Source: Exserohilum rostratum
Taxonomy: Eukaryota > Ascomycota > Dothideomycetes > Pleosporales > Pleosporaceae
Reading direction: 5' to 3'
Length of the DNA stretch: 64,000 nucleotides
NCBI GenBank assembly: GCA_026367775.1
Contig: CP111162.1
Location: forward strand, 434,001-498,000
Position numbers and translations under genes: made by a program
The notes under the pieces: generated by a model
The model's input: only the letters and a program-made list of their open reading frames with translations
Databases searched by the model: none
Told to the model about the DNA's origin: nothing
Part shown: piece after piece, positions 1 through 10,686 of the stretch
How positions within the stretch are numbered: the stretch's first letter is position 1
Layout: each line of letters starts with the position of its first letter

Positions 1-1520
1 GACATGGGCAGTTGGGCGTGTTCCAGTTGACAATGGGGGATGTGGGTGAAGTCGCTGGAGTCTATGGCTGGGGCAACTGGGGTAGCCTTCAGAGGGGCTT
101 TGCACCTAGACGCTCACACCGGCGAGTCCCGTGTTGGACAAAGCGGGTCCGATTACGCTTGCGTGGTTTTCGGCGTGGCTGGGAGTTTCGACGGCACTTT
201 TCAATGGCGCGCTGGTCCGGCGTAGAGCTTCTGTCGCACAGGGCCTGGGAAGCAGTGTAAAAAGAAAAGAGGGCTGTGTGTGCGGAAGTGGTGACGTTGA
301 ATGATTGTCAAAGGTGCGCAGGGCAGTCGAGATCCCCCCCGCGGAGAAAATCTAGTGGCTGTTAGCGGCTTCAGAGCTGGCCAAACCGCGTTATCGCCGA
401 GCGCCTGACCCACGTGCTTCCGGAGCTACAGATAGGTTAATACTGCACCTCGGAACGACTTGCTACACTCGTACGTTGCAACCAGCGCGGTACAAAACCC
501 TCGGTCTCTCTACTTTTTTCTATACAGGGACAGCATTGATTAGAACGACAGGTTAGATATTGCTCGCTCAGCTGCAGCCCTTTTCATATACTCTTGGCTG
601 AGTAAAGGTCGACAATTTATAATCATAGACGCACAGTATGCGTCCCTAGCGAATCAGGAACCACCAGGACCCGCCAGATCTCGGTCACCGATTTACGGCG
701 TCCGTCTAACGGCGTGCTCACATGCAGCAGCAGCGGCACAATGCTAGAGTCTTGTGCTGGACAAACAAGGGAAGTACAAGAGGGCGTGATATAGCTCCAC
801 CGAGGAGTCACCGCGAAGGCGGCAAAAAACATGCTCACTTCGCCTTGTGTGTATATATGCTCAACACAGGGCGAGAAAAAAAGGTTGGATTTCTCTCAGT
901 TCGATGTGCGTGAACTCGTCCGTGGTATTATAAGGATCATTATGACGGGTCCATAAATGCGCTTGGTCCACTTCGACTATGTATCTGCTTGATTACGGAC
1001 ACTCTGCAGTAGGTAAAAAGATTGGTCAGCTTGTACAGCGCGGGATATGGCGCTCGGCAGATGACGGTTACGCTACATGATTATCTAACACCGGCTAGAG
1101 TAATAACGTTGTCGGACCTCGGAGCAATCCAGCCAACGGAGAGTCGTAAGGTGGTCAACGAGTAGTTTAATTTGTGACTGTTACCCTTTTGGTTAATAGT
1201 ATTCACTTCAAGGACGCTTTATGCGCTCCGCAATGATAGCTTGCAGCCAATGTGCGTACCCGCAAAAGCAAAATGCACTTGGCATCTCAATATATTATAT
1301 TGTGCACTTGTGGCAGGCATTTCTTCGCTTGAGGGGGTATTGTGTGGTTGTGGTCCTGCCAATGAAGCAAGGTCGACGGTATGGAACATGTCACGTGGCA
1401 GCAGGGTTAACGCGTCTGACCGCCTGAGCGCGACTCTACCTGGATACTATCGATAAACGCTTCTGCCACATCAACAACGGTCTCAACCCCTCCCATGCAG
1501 ACAAGAAAAGCACAAATGCA
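1..1520. other. Left-edge intergenic region and CHL4 upstream region
   Basis: No coding region can be supported here: open frames are short, overlap on both strands and show no family resemblance. The last ~110 bp form the CHL4 leader. A perfect ACGCGT hexamer sits at 1410-1415. Confidence 0.5.
1410..1415. promoter_or_regulatory. MCB-like ACGCGT element upstream of CHL4
   Basis: The palindrome ACGCGT lies about 105 bp upstream of the CHL4 start codon. In yeasts this is the MluI cell-cycle box bound by MBF, which drives G1/S transcription. The sequence match is direct; its function here is inference. Confidence 0.4.
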
Positions 1521-3032
1521 ATGGCTACCGCCCCGGACTACAAGAACATTCCCCACTCGCATCGCCTGCCCGTAAGCCACCGCGAAGTCCAGCGCACCTT
1601 CACCAAGCTCTCCCGCCAATCCCTCGTATCACTCGCCCTGCAATGGCTCAGTAAAAAGAATCGCGACTTTTGCAAGCCTTTTCTCCTGGAAGATCGAACA
1701 GAGGAGGATGAGGAGGAGATATACGAGCCGGCGCAAAGCTATGAGGGGCTTCAGGAGATATACAAGCAGCTAGCTGCGCGCAAAGGAGGCAGGAGAGAGG
1801 TCCTTGATCGCATACTCGAGGGAGACTGGAGACATGGCATATCCATGTATCAGCTGGCAACAGCAGAGATACAATACCTCCTCGACCATCCCAATGCCCT
1901 GCGTTGGACAGCGAAGCGCCTCACAAAGATACCGAATGCGCGGTCACCAGTGACCGACATGGAAGTCACCAACGATTCTGACCATCTCCCTCGCTTCCAA
2001 GCGCAAACTTTTATGTCGAACCTTGCAAGGGAATTGACACCGTTGATGAAAGCCCATTATCTCATTACACGAATAAAGACTTCGCCCATGACAATACTCC
2101 GCGTCTACATACATGATTCGCCGTACAGTAACGAGGCGTCGCTGGCGGTTGATCCCAGTAATACAGACCATGCCAAGGCCGTGTTTTTCGTCTGGCCCAA
2201 TGGGTCTCCCTTTGTCTATTCGTCCCTAGCAACACTGACTGGTCAAGTGGTTGGGGATGAAGGACGGCATCTAAGAGAAATTGTACAGCAAGCGATACCC
2301 AAGGCCTTTTCAAAGCCTTCTGCACGCTATCAATTAACCGGCACCAACTTTACTACCAAGTCACTTGAAGCACTTTTGACATATCGTGGCCCTGGCAAGA
2401 GCAATGCTGCAGCGGGTGGTTGGAGCATCTTTCAGGATCACAGCTTCAGTCAAAACGCCCTAGATTTCATCACTACGCAGAAAGGCGACCGGCAAGATAA
2501 GCCTTCGAATGACAAGAGCAGTTCAAATAGTGGGACTAAAACTGGTCCAGGCAGGCCCAAACGACCCTTGGATGACAAGGAGTCGCCAGAGTCCAAACGT
2601 CGGAAAGAGGTGGCTGCTGGCCGCTTTGGCACCTCAGCTCAGCCAGACGATGGTCAGGGGCTTGAGCGAGTTGAGGTTCGCATCGACGACCCATTCCCAG
2701 CTACCTCAAACGGTAGCGACAGCACACAAATCGACGGCGAAACATCGCGTCTCGAAGCCCAAACAACAATTCGCTCACGGCGTGGTCGTCCATCGCTCCT
2801 TGATAGGACAGACCAAGATCTAGAGGAGATACAGAATGAAGAGGGCTGGGTACCAAACGTGCGTATTACGTTTCAAGGCACTCATGTGTTTGCTGGGATG
2901 AGGCAGCTAGTCGAAGAAGGCATTGTAGACGGCGAGAAGATGCCAGGCTGGATGACTGGCGAAGCAGGTGTCACGATAGGCTCGGTCAAGGATGGACGGA
3001 TACGAAGCAAGGACGGAGTGCCGGGTGTTTGA
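1521..3032 (+). CDS. CHL4: Inner kinetochore protein CHL4 / Mis15 (CENP-N)
   Basis: Intronless 503-aa protein. The N-terminal ~300 residues fit the CHL4/Mis15/CENP-N family: the start HRLPVSHREVQRTFTKLSR, then WLSKK at about residues 43-47, an acidic stretch, DWRHGISMYQLA near 111, and a central region. A Lys/Arg/Ser-rich linker covers about residues 320-430. The C-terminal segment (VRITFQGTHVFAGMRQLVE) resembles the region that contacts Iml3/CENP-L in yeast. In yeasts the Chl4-Iml3 dimer belongs to the constitutive centromere network and helps load Scc2/cohesin. Length is normal for filamentous fungi. The start is the first in-frame ATG, preceded by a stretch without open frame. The downstream neighbours include DAD2, shugoshin and a PP1 regulator. 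The family call is firm; local function is inferred from yeast. Confidence 0.88.
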   Translation: MATAPDYKNIPHSHRLPVSHREVQRTFTKLSRQSLVSLALQWLSKKNRDFCKPFLLEDRTEEDEEEIYEPAQSYEGLQEIYKQLAARKGGRREVLDRILEGDWRHGISMYQLATAEIQYLLDHPNALRWTAKRLTKIPNARSPVTDMEVTNDSDHLPRFQAQTFMSNLARELTPLMKAHYLITRIKTSPMTILRVYIHDSPYSNEASLAVDPSNTDHAKAVFFVWPNGSPFVYSSLATLTGQVVGDEGRHLREIVQQAIPKAFSKPSARYQLTGTNFTTKSLEALLTYRGPGKSNAAAGGWSIFQDHSFSQNALDFITTQKGDRQDKPSNDKSSSNSGTKTGPGRPKRPLDDKESPESKRRKEVAAGRFGTSAQPDDGQGLERVEVRIDDPFPATSNGSDSTQIDGETSRLEAQTTIRSRRGRPSLLDRTDQDLEEIQNEEGWVPNVRITFQGTHVFAGMRQLVEEGIVDGEKMPGWMTGEAGVTIGSVKDGRIRSKDGVPGV

Positions 3033-4567
3033 CGGACTCTTTTAAAACTTTGAATGCGCGGCGCTCACAGGTGTTTTGCTACTTGGTATACCCATCATGT
3101 TTGCGGCGTATGGCTTTCTTTCTTCTTGGGTAGTAGACATGAACGCGACAAGACGTTTCTTACAGACCACTGCAAGTCCCAGCCATGTGAAGAGAGCTGA
3201 AAGTCTTCACAGTATTTTCCTCCCCCTTTGAATAGCGTGTGCCATGGCCACACAGCTAGTGGCTTCTTTTACGGGCAACCTAACCCCAGCCTCTTCTTCT
3301 ACCTATCTAGCACATGTAATCACTAAGTTTCTAATAATATTTAACCTCTTTCTGGGGTAATTGGTGTGCAAATGGGCTTGGCAAGCGTATTGACGCGCGT
3401 CTCATACTAACAAGTAATCCGTTATCGTGAGAGGACAAACAAAAAGAACCGTCGAGAAACAGAAAAGGGCGCAACTTGCGTACATGCGCCTTTCAGCTCC
3501 TGGACGCATGTTGAGAAGCGTATGGGAAAAAAAGACCGCAAACTTGTTTCAAGGGTGACCCCTAGTAGAGAAGCTGGGTAGGGCTGACCGATTGACTGAT
3601 TGACTGACTGCCTCCACGTCAGACGCAAGTGTTGCTCACGAGGAAAGCTGAAAAAAAAAATTGCAGTTGGATACCGACAACTTCCGAGACCACTTTTTTC
3701 TCGCAGTTTCTACGGCCAGATGAGCAAGATCAGCAGGGCGAGCAGGAAATCGATGAAGAGAGAAAAAAATAACGGCCGTATCTTCACCGTATCCACGTTT
3801 CCCCCATTCAAGTGCCTCAATATGTGGCGTAAGACAACATGTGGCTTGCGCGCAATTCTCAAACCCCTCAAGCCACGTAAGTCCGCCAGGGCCATGGCGC
3901 TTGGCCTGAGGCCACCTCCACACAAGCCACAACCAGAGACATGACAACGGGCCAGAGCAGCTCCAGAGAACACAACAAACTTGGCTATCCGCATATCCGA
4001 CAATAAAAGTCTTGGACCATGTCATTGCTGCAGCCCCCGACTCGCGGCCTTGCATTGTTTTATCGGGGCATGGTGCGCGCGGATTGGGTGTGGCTTGCTG
4101 TGGCTAGTGTGCACGGTTCCTGGGATGCATGGTGGCGCTGCCGGTTTGCCGGTTGCAAAGGCTAACCGTAAGGCTGCCCATTGTTTTTCTCGCAGGGGCA
4201 CAGGTGCAATGGGGCTGAAATGGTCATGTGGTAGTGGTGTTTTGGACAAAGATAGCTATTTACCCGCACGTCACTAGATTGGAATCTGGCGGCTTGCAGC
4301 GATAAGTGGATTCGGGGGAGCCAGGGACGCCGTGTGGTTGGGTGCAAAGACGAATCACACGAACGAGGGCGTTTGTTAGCAGACGTCGACGGGCGCCGCG
4401 TGGGAACCGGTGACTCCACCCAAGAAGCTTGGGGGATGCGGGAAGTCGACTTCTTGACGGTTTGGACGGCCTAGCATGGTAATCTTTGGCTTGGCAGAGT
4501 GCAGACGAGTAGCATATATAGCTGTTGGTGTTTCCTTCTTTCCCCAAGTCTTGCACTGCCACACTCG
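3033..4567. other. Intergenic region between CHL4 and the YYGRH protein
   Basis: Contains the CHL4 3' region (AT-rich near 3320-3360), a short TGAC/TGAT-repeated stretch near 3586-3610, and the upstream region of the next gene. No coding region is supported. Confidence 0.5.
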
Positions 4568-5401
4568 ATGCCATTTTCATCTAGCACCGGGAGTATCCAT
4601 TCACAAGCCTCATCGTCTACTAGTACTCTTTCAGACTATCGGTGCGAACAACACCAAGACTATCCACAAGATCAACAACAGCAACGGCTATACCGCGAGA
4701 AACAACAGCCTCACAGCCTCGTCAACCAACACCCGGACCCTATCACTTTTTCAACCCAGTCTCCCACCATCCTGCCCATGACTGACTACAACCACCGAGC
4801 CCTCGACGTCCAAGACCTGCACGCTAGGCTGGTCTCTCTTGAAGATCAATCATCCACCACTACCAGTGGCATCCCCGAAACCACAAACACAAACATCACC
4901 GACAACAACAACAACAAACATGGAGGATATCCCCCCGCCCATGCAATTCACCCCCAGCGACGTCCCCGATCCTCCATTGACAGCGCCCTCATGCCGCGCT
5001 TCACAAAGTCAGCTACCATGTCTACCACAGACACAAACGACACTTCTGGCTCCACTTCAAGCCAGACGTCCCGCATGCGCGCCCACCCCAGCTGCGCTAC
5101 GTACCCCGAAAGTGTGGGCCTGGCACCCGGCACCTTCAGTAAGCCGCGCGTGCCCAGCCGCAGCCGCAGAAGCAGAAGCAACACGCAGGGTAGCATGCGG
5201 AGCCGCAGCAGCGAGAGCTCATCTGCTCACAAAGCAGGAGGAGGAGAGTTTAAGTACTATGGAAGACACAGCAACCAGTGGCTCTTCAACGATTTCAGTG
5301 TCACGGATGCGGTCGCGAGGGGGTTTAGGAGGGTGTTTAGTAACAAGGAGGATGGAGGGAGGGGAGGAGGAAAGGACTGGTATGAGGATCGTGAGAGGTG
5401 A
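4568..5401 (+). CDS. Low-complexity protein with C-terminal YYGRH motif, function unknown
   Basis: Intronless, 277 aa from the first in-frame ATG. An open frame extends upstream to 4499 but begins with GTG, not ATG. The N-terminal half is Ser/Thr/Gln/Asn-rich (QDQQQQ near residue 38, then NNNN stretches). The middle is Ser/Arg-rich (SRSRRSRSN). The only ordered-looking part is near the C-terminus: KYYGRHSNQWLFNDFSVTD at about residues 229-247, followed by an amphipathic, Arg-rich AVARGFRRVF. I recall similar YYGRH-x2-WLF-x2-FSV motifs at the ends of small uncharacterised proteins of filamentous fungi, but I cannot name a domain. No signal peptide or membrane segment is visible. It is not recognised beyond this motif. 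Confidence 0.6.
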   Translation: MPFSSSTGSIHSQASSSTSTLSDYRCEQHQDYPQDQQQQRLYREKQQPHSLVNQHPDPITFSTQSPTILPMTDYNHRALDVQDLHARLVSLEDQSSTTTSGIPETTNTNITDNNNNKHGGYPPAHAIHPQRRPRSSIDSALMPRFTKSATMSTTDTNDTSGSTSSQTSRMRAHPSCATYPESVGLAPGTFSKPRVPSRSRRSRSNTQGSMRSRSSESSSAHKAGGGEFKYYGRHSNQWLFNDFSVTDAVARGFRRVFSNKEDGGRGGGKDWYEDRER

Positions 5402-6039
5402 AGTGGGTGTAGTAGAGGGTGATACCAGAGTGTTTCAATTGAATTGTCGGTTATTTGAAATTTGCGTGTTTTGATAATTGTGATGTTTTAAGTGAAGCTT
5501 GTTGAAAGAGTGCTGAGAGCGGAAGTACCTGATGATGCGACGTTTCTCTTCGTCGTCTCTAAGTCCCATGTGCACAGACTGACACTGTTGCCAGATGGAA
5601 CTACTACGTCTTTCACTTTCCTGACATGACACGTAAAACCAAGTGTAAGATGACATGCCAAGCTGTAGTCAACAGAAACAAGATATGTCAAGTAACAGTG
5701 TCATTATGCTACATATGACTGTATGCCTACAATCAGAGGACGTCGTGTCGGGGGCCCATGCAGAAAAAAAAACGCAAAGTCATGATGCTGCGCTGTGCTA
5801 TACAGAGCCATGCAAAAAAAAGGATTTGCCCAACCAACGCCGCGCTTGCTGTAAAGGTGCTGAAAATCCAAATTTGCTCTTACTTTTTTGCTATCCATAG
5901 CTACCTCCCAGAGGAAAAAAAGTTCTTTTAGCCACGCCTTTTCGGTGACTATGTCTAGGTCCATGTCTATACGTATGATGCTGGTACCGGGAGGAGAGAA
6001 GCCGTTGTGTACGGCGATCAAGGGAAGGAGAAGAGGGTC
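5402..6039. other. Convergent 3' intergenic region
   Basis: Lies between the ends of two converging genes. It contains several short A tracts (near 5765 and 5814) and no supportable gene. Confidence 0.5.
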
Positions 6040-7079
6040 CTAACCACGCTTCCAGAACTCATATTTCTTCTTTGGTGCTTTTTCGTTTGCACCGCTGACG
6101 ACCGCGTTGTCGTCCCTAACACCTCCATTCTCTGCGCCAGAAGCATCCGCCTGGTATGCCTTCTCGCTGCCTCGCTTCTTGCCCTTCTTGACGTCTCGCC
6201 TGGATGCACAGCAGCAGCAGAGTCCCATCTGCACGAGCCATGCGAAAATCGCAAAGGCGCTAGCCACCCACATGAACGCAAACAGCGTCGTTCCAATCTC
6301 AGCTCCGATATTGAGCTCTGCCACGCCACTGATGGTGTTGCGGAAGATGACAAACATGACGGTAGCGATAATGGAGGCGACGGTGACGAAGAGGGCGTTG
6401 AGGAAGGCGAGAATGGCAACGGGCAGGGCGAGCCAGCGCGTGTAGACGGAAATCGGCATAACGAACATGAGGACGAAAGAAAGCACGGTTCCGGTGATGA
6501 AGAGACCAAACATCCAGTTGGAAACGAGGTGGATCAGGTCCAGAATGTCGTTGATGTTTGCAGGGAGATTGACTAAACACATGGTTAGTTCTCATTTGGG
6601 TCTTGATCGAGCTGGCACAACTTACTGGATGCTCCTGCGAGAAGCTCATTGCGCAGAATCTCAACGGGGTTGAACCAATACAAGTTGGTGGGCTTGCTGC
6701 AAAAGGTGACGCCTTGACCCTTGTATCCTTCGCAGAAGCCCCATAGTCCAACTTGGTAGAAATCATGGAGACCCAACGTCTGGGCAATGGTGTTGATGAG
6801 GGCAAAGTTGGGAACACTGGCAGGTACAATGTTGCTCAGGTCGAGGCGCAAAAAGTACCAGTTCCTAATGACGGGTTTGTTGCGCACGCCACCAATGTTG
6901 ACGAGAATGAGGAAGATGAAGGTAAGAAAGAGAAAGAAGGAGGTTGCCAGCGCCCATGATTTGCGCTTGCGAGTTGCGCGCTTGAGTTGCTCTTTTGTGA
7001 GTTCGGGGACTACCGTGGGGGACGTATTACGGGTTACGGCCGAATTATCGGACCCCCGTCGACGAGAAAAGAGGCCCAT
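6040..7079 (-). CDS. SUR7/PalI-family four-TM plasma membrane protein
   Basis: Two exons on the minus strand: 7079-6626 and 6572-6040, with a 53-nt intron (GTAAGT...TTTAG); 328 aa. Four hydrophobic helices are visible. TM1 at about residues 42-62 (SFFLFLTFIFLILVNIGGV) is followed by a long extracellular loop with the SUR7 signature GLWGFC and a second cysteine (FCSKP). TM2-TM4 lie in exon 2 (residues ~165-270), ending with CCCC before a basic and acidic cytosolic tail (KKGKKRGSEKAYQ...KKKYEFWKRG). In yeast this family sits in eisosome/MCC patches and affects endocytosis, wall synthesis and stress tolerance. Which paralogue this is (Sur7, Fmp45, Pun1-like) cannot be decided. Splice phase 1 joins as GASINLPAN, keeping the loop continuous. 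Confidence 0.85.
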
Positions 7080-8551
7080 AATACGGGTGGACGAAGCAAG
7101 CAGGTGGACTGGGCGTAATGTGTGAGAGTGTAGGAGCAGCGTTCAAGGGCGCGTGGCAAAACAGAGCGAGTGAAAGGGAGGAAATAATTTCAGTCGAAAC
7201 GCAGGCTGCGAAGGGCAGAAATTCTGAAACGAGGATTTCAAGAGTCGACGACGAAGCTCAACAAGAGACGTAGGATCTGGACCTGCGCAAACACGACCTC
7301 ATACGCGCGTGCTGCAGCAATCCTCGCCAGTTTAATGGATCCTTTCTGGCGATCTAGCGCTATGACGTACGAGACCCCTAAATCAGTACTAGAGAAGACG
7401 GTGGGCAAATAGCATTGGGCTCTTCACCGACGACGTGCACCAGCCCAAGCCACCGCCCAGCCAGGCCTATAGCAAATCACCTCTCGCCTCGCCAAGGGGT
7501 GGCTGGAGCATCGGCGTCGGTGCACTTTGGCACTGCCGTGGTCTCGCCGAACGCGTATGCATACGTATGTATGGCCATGACGTCGCCTGGGAGACGGCCC
7601 CGAGTATACTACCAACACTGACACGGCGAAGCGACGAGTGGGGGTGGGCTATTTATTGAGGGGGCTGTGTCTGGAGCGATTGCGCCGACAACACCCAGAT
7701 GGCGCGCATGCAGCAGTCTCCGCGGGTAAAAAAGGGGGCCGGGTGGATGATCTACGCTGGTGGTGAGTGATGGAGATGAATGACGAGGCGGACAGCAACT
7801 GGCGTGGCTAGCGCAGTCGGATCTGCACGGCCTGTGGCGTGTGAAGAAACGGCGCTACGTGGCTAAGTGTCAGGCATGGGACATGGTGTGGCCAGCTTCT
7901 CTGACAGCTTATATTATCGCTCAAACCATCCTCTGCCTGCACCATGCTTGTTTGCACAATATCAATCAATTCCACACAGGGATCCGGCTTGCAATGCTTG
8001 TCGATATGCCTCTTTCTTCCATTTCCTCTATATGCTGCGCTTGAATATGTCACACGTCAACTACTACTCCCCACTCCCACATACCACTGCGCTTCTCTGC
8101 TCAATCACCAAACCACCGTTGCCTCAAATCTCCCCACTCTCTCCTCCTCTCCACCATCTCCACCACGTCCTCCCCACAGCCCTCTGCTCTCCTCCGCATA
8201 CAAGAATAGAAATTAGACATTGGTAACGCCGGTCCCTCGCTGAATTGCCCTAAGAATGAGTAAAATCTGCCGGTCGAGTCAAGACCGCGATGGAGAAAGA
8301 CCAAGGAAATGGAGGCTTGCACGTCTTCGTTGCAAGAGTCTGGTGCCAACCCGCGCGCTATGATGATGATGACGCAATACCACGAGACTTGTCATGTCCA
8401 CCGCAGACGGTAATGTACGCAAAGAAAAAAAAGGAAATCTGACATGGGGAAAGCTTTTTTAGTTGGCTCGAGCTACAAGAGCAGAAAGCTCTGCCAGCGA
8501 GCCGGCATGTGTCCGTCATCAAGGATATGTGTTGGTGAAGCTGCGATGCAT
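7080..8551. other. Upstream region of the SUR7-family gene
   Basis: Contains the leader of the SUR7-family gene at its left end and the 3' region of the next minus-strand gene at its right end. A CT-rich stretch lies around 8040-8200. No gene is supported. Confidence 0.5.
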
Positions 8552-10686
8552 TTAGGCACCCGAGACCATGTTCATCCTAGGCCTTAATTGCAGGGCAATG
8601 TCGTCCTTGGTGCCCATAATTTCTCTAGGTATCCTGCTGACACGGTTGGCTCCGTTGCGAACAGCAAACCTACCGGCCGCAGAGATACCAGATCGGTTCG
8701 AGTGGATCGAGCCTGCATCTGAGCCTGAGCCAGCTGGGTCGCGAATGCGACCAGGCGGTGCAAAGTCAAGTGCGGTAAATGTGCCAGACTTGCGCATCAG
8801 GTAGGGGCTGGGCAGTGCTGGAAGCTCGTCGTACGAACCGACCAGTGGGGTGTGAGGGCGCACCGACGGGCTGTACGGCCTGGCGTTACCAAGCGGGCTG
8901 TCCGGTCGCATACCATTTTGCCTTTCACGGAAAGAAACCGGTGGCGCGAAATCAGCAGCATCAAAGACCATGGAGTTCTCATTAAGCTTAGCGGGCGTTG
9001 GTAGTGATGACAGAGCGGCAGGTGGTGGGAGGGGCTTCTTCATGGGCGGTGGCAGACGTCCGCTCATTGACGACATACCACGAGGCGGCTGGTATTGTGA
9101 CGAGGCCATGGAACCATTGGACATGTGCGGGCCACGAGGACCGGTAGCCGTGTTGCTACGGAATCGAGGAGGAGCACGGGGGGGAGGAGTCATGGCACGG
9201 CGAGTAATGGGCTCCGCAAATGGCGCGTTAGGCTGGGCGACAACAAAGGCACCGGTGCGTGGGTCGAACACGGCGCCGTCTTGGTACTCGGAGCCATAGT
9301 CCTCAACGTAGTCAGCGTACTGGTGTCCGCCAGCGGGTTCAGGCTTGGAGTCATCAAAGTATTCCTTGTAGAAAGATCGAATACGGTTGGCGCGCTCTTC
9401 AGGGTTCTCATGGGGGTCTTCAGAAGGCATAGGACGAAGGCTCATGGACAGACGGTTGTTGCTGCGGCCGAAGTCATCTACTCCCAAGCCGAGATTCTGG
9501 GGACCAGTCGAGTAACGGGGCTTGGGCGCGACGATTGCAGGCTGCTCGCTATCGCGTGACGGCGAAGGGGGAGTAACCTCAAAGGCGTCACCGTAGCTGG
9601 AGTTGCTGATAATGCTGTGTGTGTTGGTGGCGTTCTCGAGGACAACAGCCTGGGACTGGACACGAGGCAGAGCGGGAATTTCGTTGGTGGTCTGGACAGG
9701 CGACTTGTTGACTTGTTTCTCAGTGACAGAGGGCTCAGGGATAGAGATGGTCGGGACATCGGTAGGCTTGAAGGAAGCGTACTGGGTCTTGGGATCAGAA
9801 GGCGATGCGGCAGGGGGAGCGGCGGCGGCAGGAGGCTCTGAATCGTATCGTGGGTTCAAGGGGCTCAGAGGGATACCAGCTTCGGGAAACTTGCTGTCGG
9901 GTGACCTGGAACCATCGGGAGAAAGGGACTCGCCGCGGATAGGGTGGGAGGTAGACATTCTTTGCGCGTTCTGGAGAAGACCAGCCTGAAGACCTTCCTT
10001 CTTGGTTCCAGCGCTCGAGGTGGTGTACATGGATTGGTTGTCGCCCTTGTAATGTGCGAGGCTTGGGCTGCGAAGGCTCTGGTCGTCCCTCAAGAATGCG
10101 ACGGGTCCATAGGGGTCATGGGGGTCATGTTGCGAACGAGACAGCGAGTGGAGTGACTCTCGAGAGCCATGCAGGCCGACGGGCAGGATGTACGGGCTTC
10201 CGGTTTCAATCGACAGTCCACGGTCATGGCCTCCAGAGATTTCCTTTTCTGAGATTGTCATCTCAGGGCCACTCTTGCCTCCATTTTTGCCAGTCTTGGG
10301 AACAACACCCTCCATACCCCAATCGTGAGACTTGTACTTGTCTCTTTGATCCTCCTCCCGCAGCTTCCGCTTATTCCGACGGTGTAGGAACATGAGCACA
10401 ACTGCGATACCAACAACAGGAACACTAGACTTGGTTAGCACAGTTGGCGCAGGTAGCGGTAGACATCATACACTATGGCCAGTGCGATCGCCATCATGGG
10501 CACTTGGGTTGGCTTCACACATCCGGGTTCACTGCTGCTGGTACATGACTCTGTGTCGCGGGCAGCAATGACCCTGCTTGCTCTTTCGACTAGGCGAAGT
10601 GTTCGGCTTGCACCGCTGGCGGGTGAGCCCAGGTGGAGGGTGTCGCGCACATGGTGGTGTATGTGTTGGTGGTGAGAGTGCGGCAT
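8552..10686 (-). CDS. Single-pass membrane protein with long proline/serine-rich cytosolic tail, function unknown
   Basis: Two exons: 10686-10472 and 10424-8552, joined across a 47-nt intron (GTATGA...TCTAG); 695 aa. The intron splits one transmembrane helix, which the join restores: VPMMAIALAIV in exon 1 continues into VPVVGIAVVLMFL in exon 2. It is followed at once by HRRNKRKLREED, so the long C-terminal part is probably cytosolic. The N-terminus is His-rich (HHQHIHHH) with a short Cys-containing segment before the helix, and there is no cleavable signal peptide. Residues ~90-600 are disordered, rich in S, P and Q, with PPRAPPR and LPPPMKKPLPPP stretches that could bind SH3 or WW domains. 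The extreme C-terminus (RVSRIPREIMGTKDDIALQL) looks ordered and may be the conserved part. No family is recognised; it could be a membrane sensor or scaffold. Confidence 0.75.

Noticed and set aside
4499..4567. Upstream extension of the YYGRH protein by 23 codons
   Set aside because: It begins with GTG, not ATG; the first ATG is at 4568.
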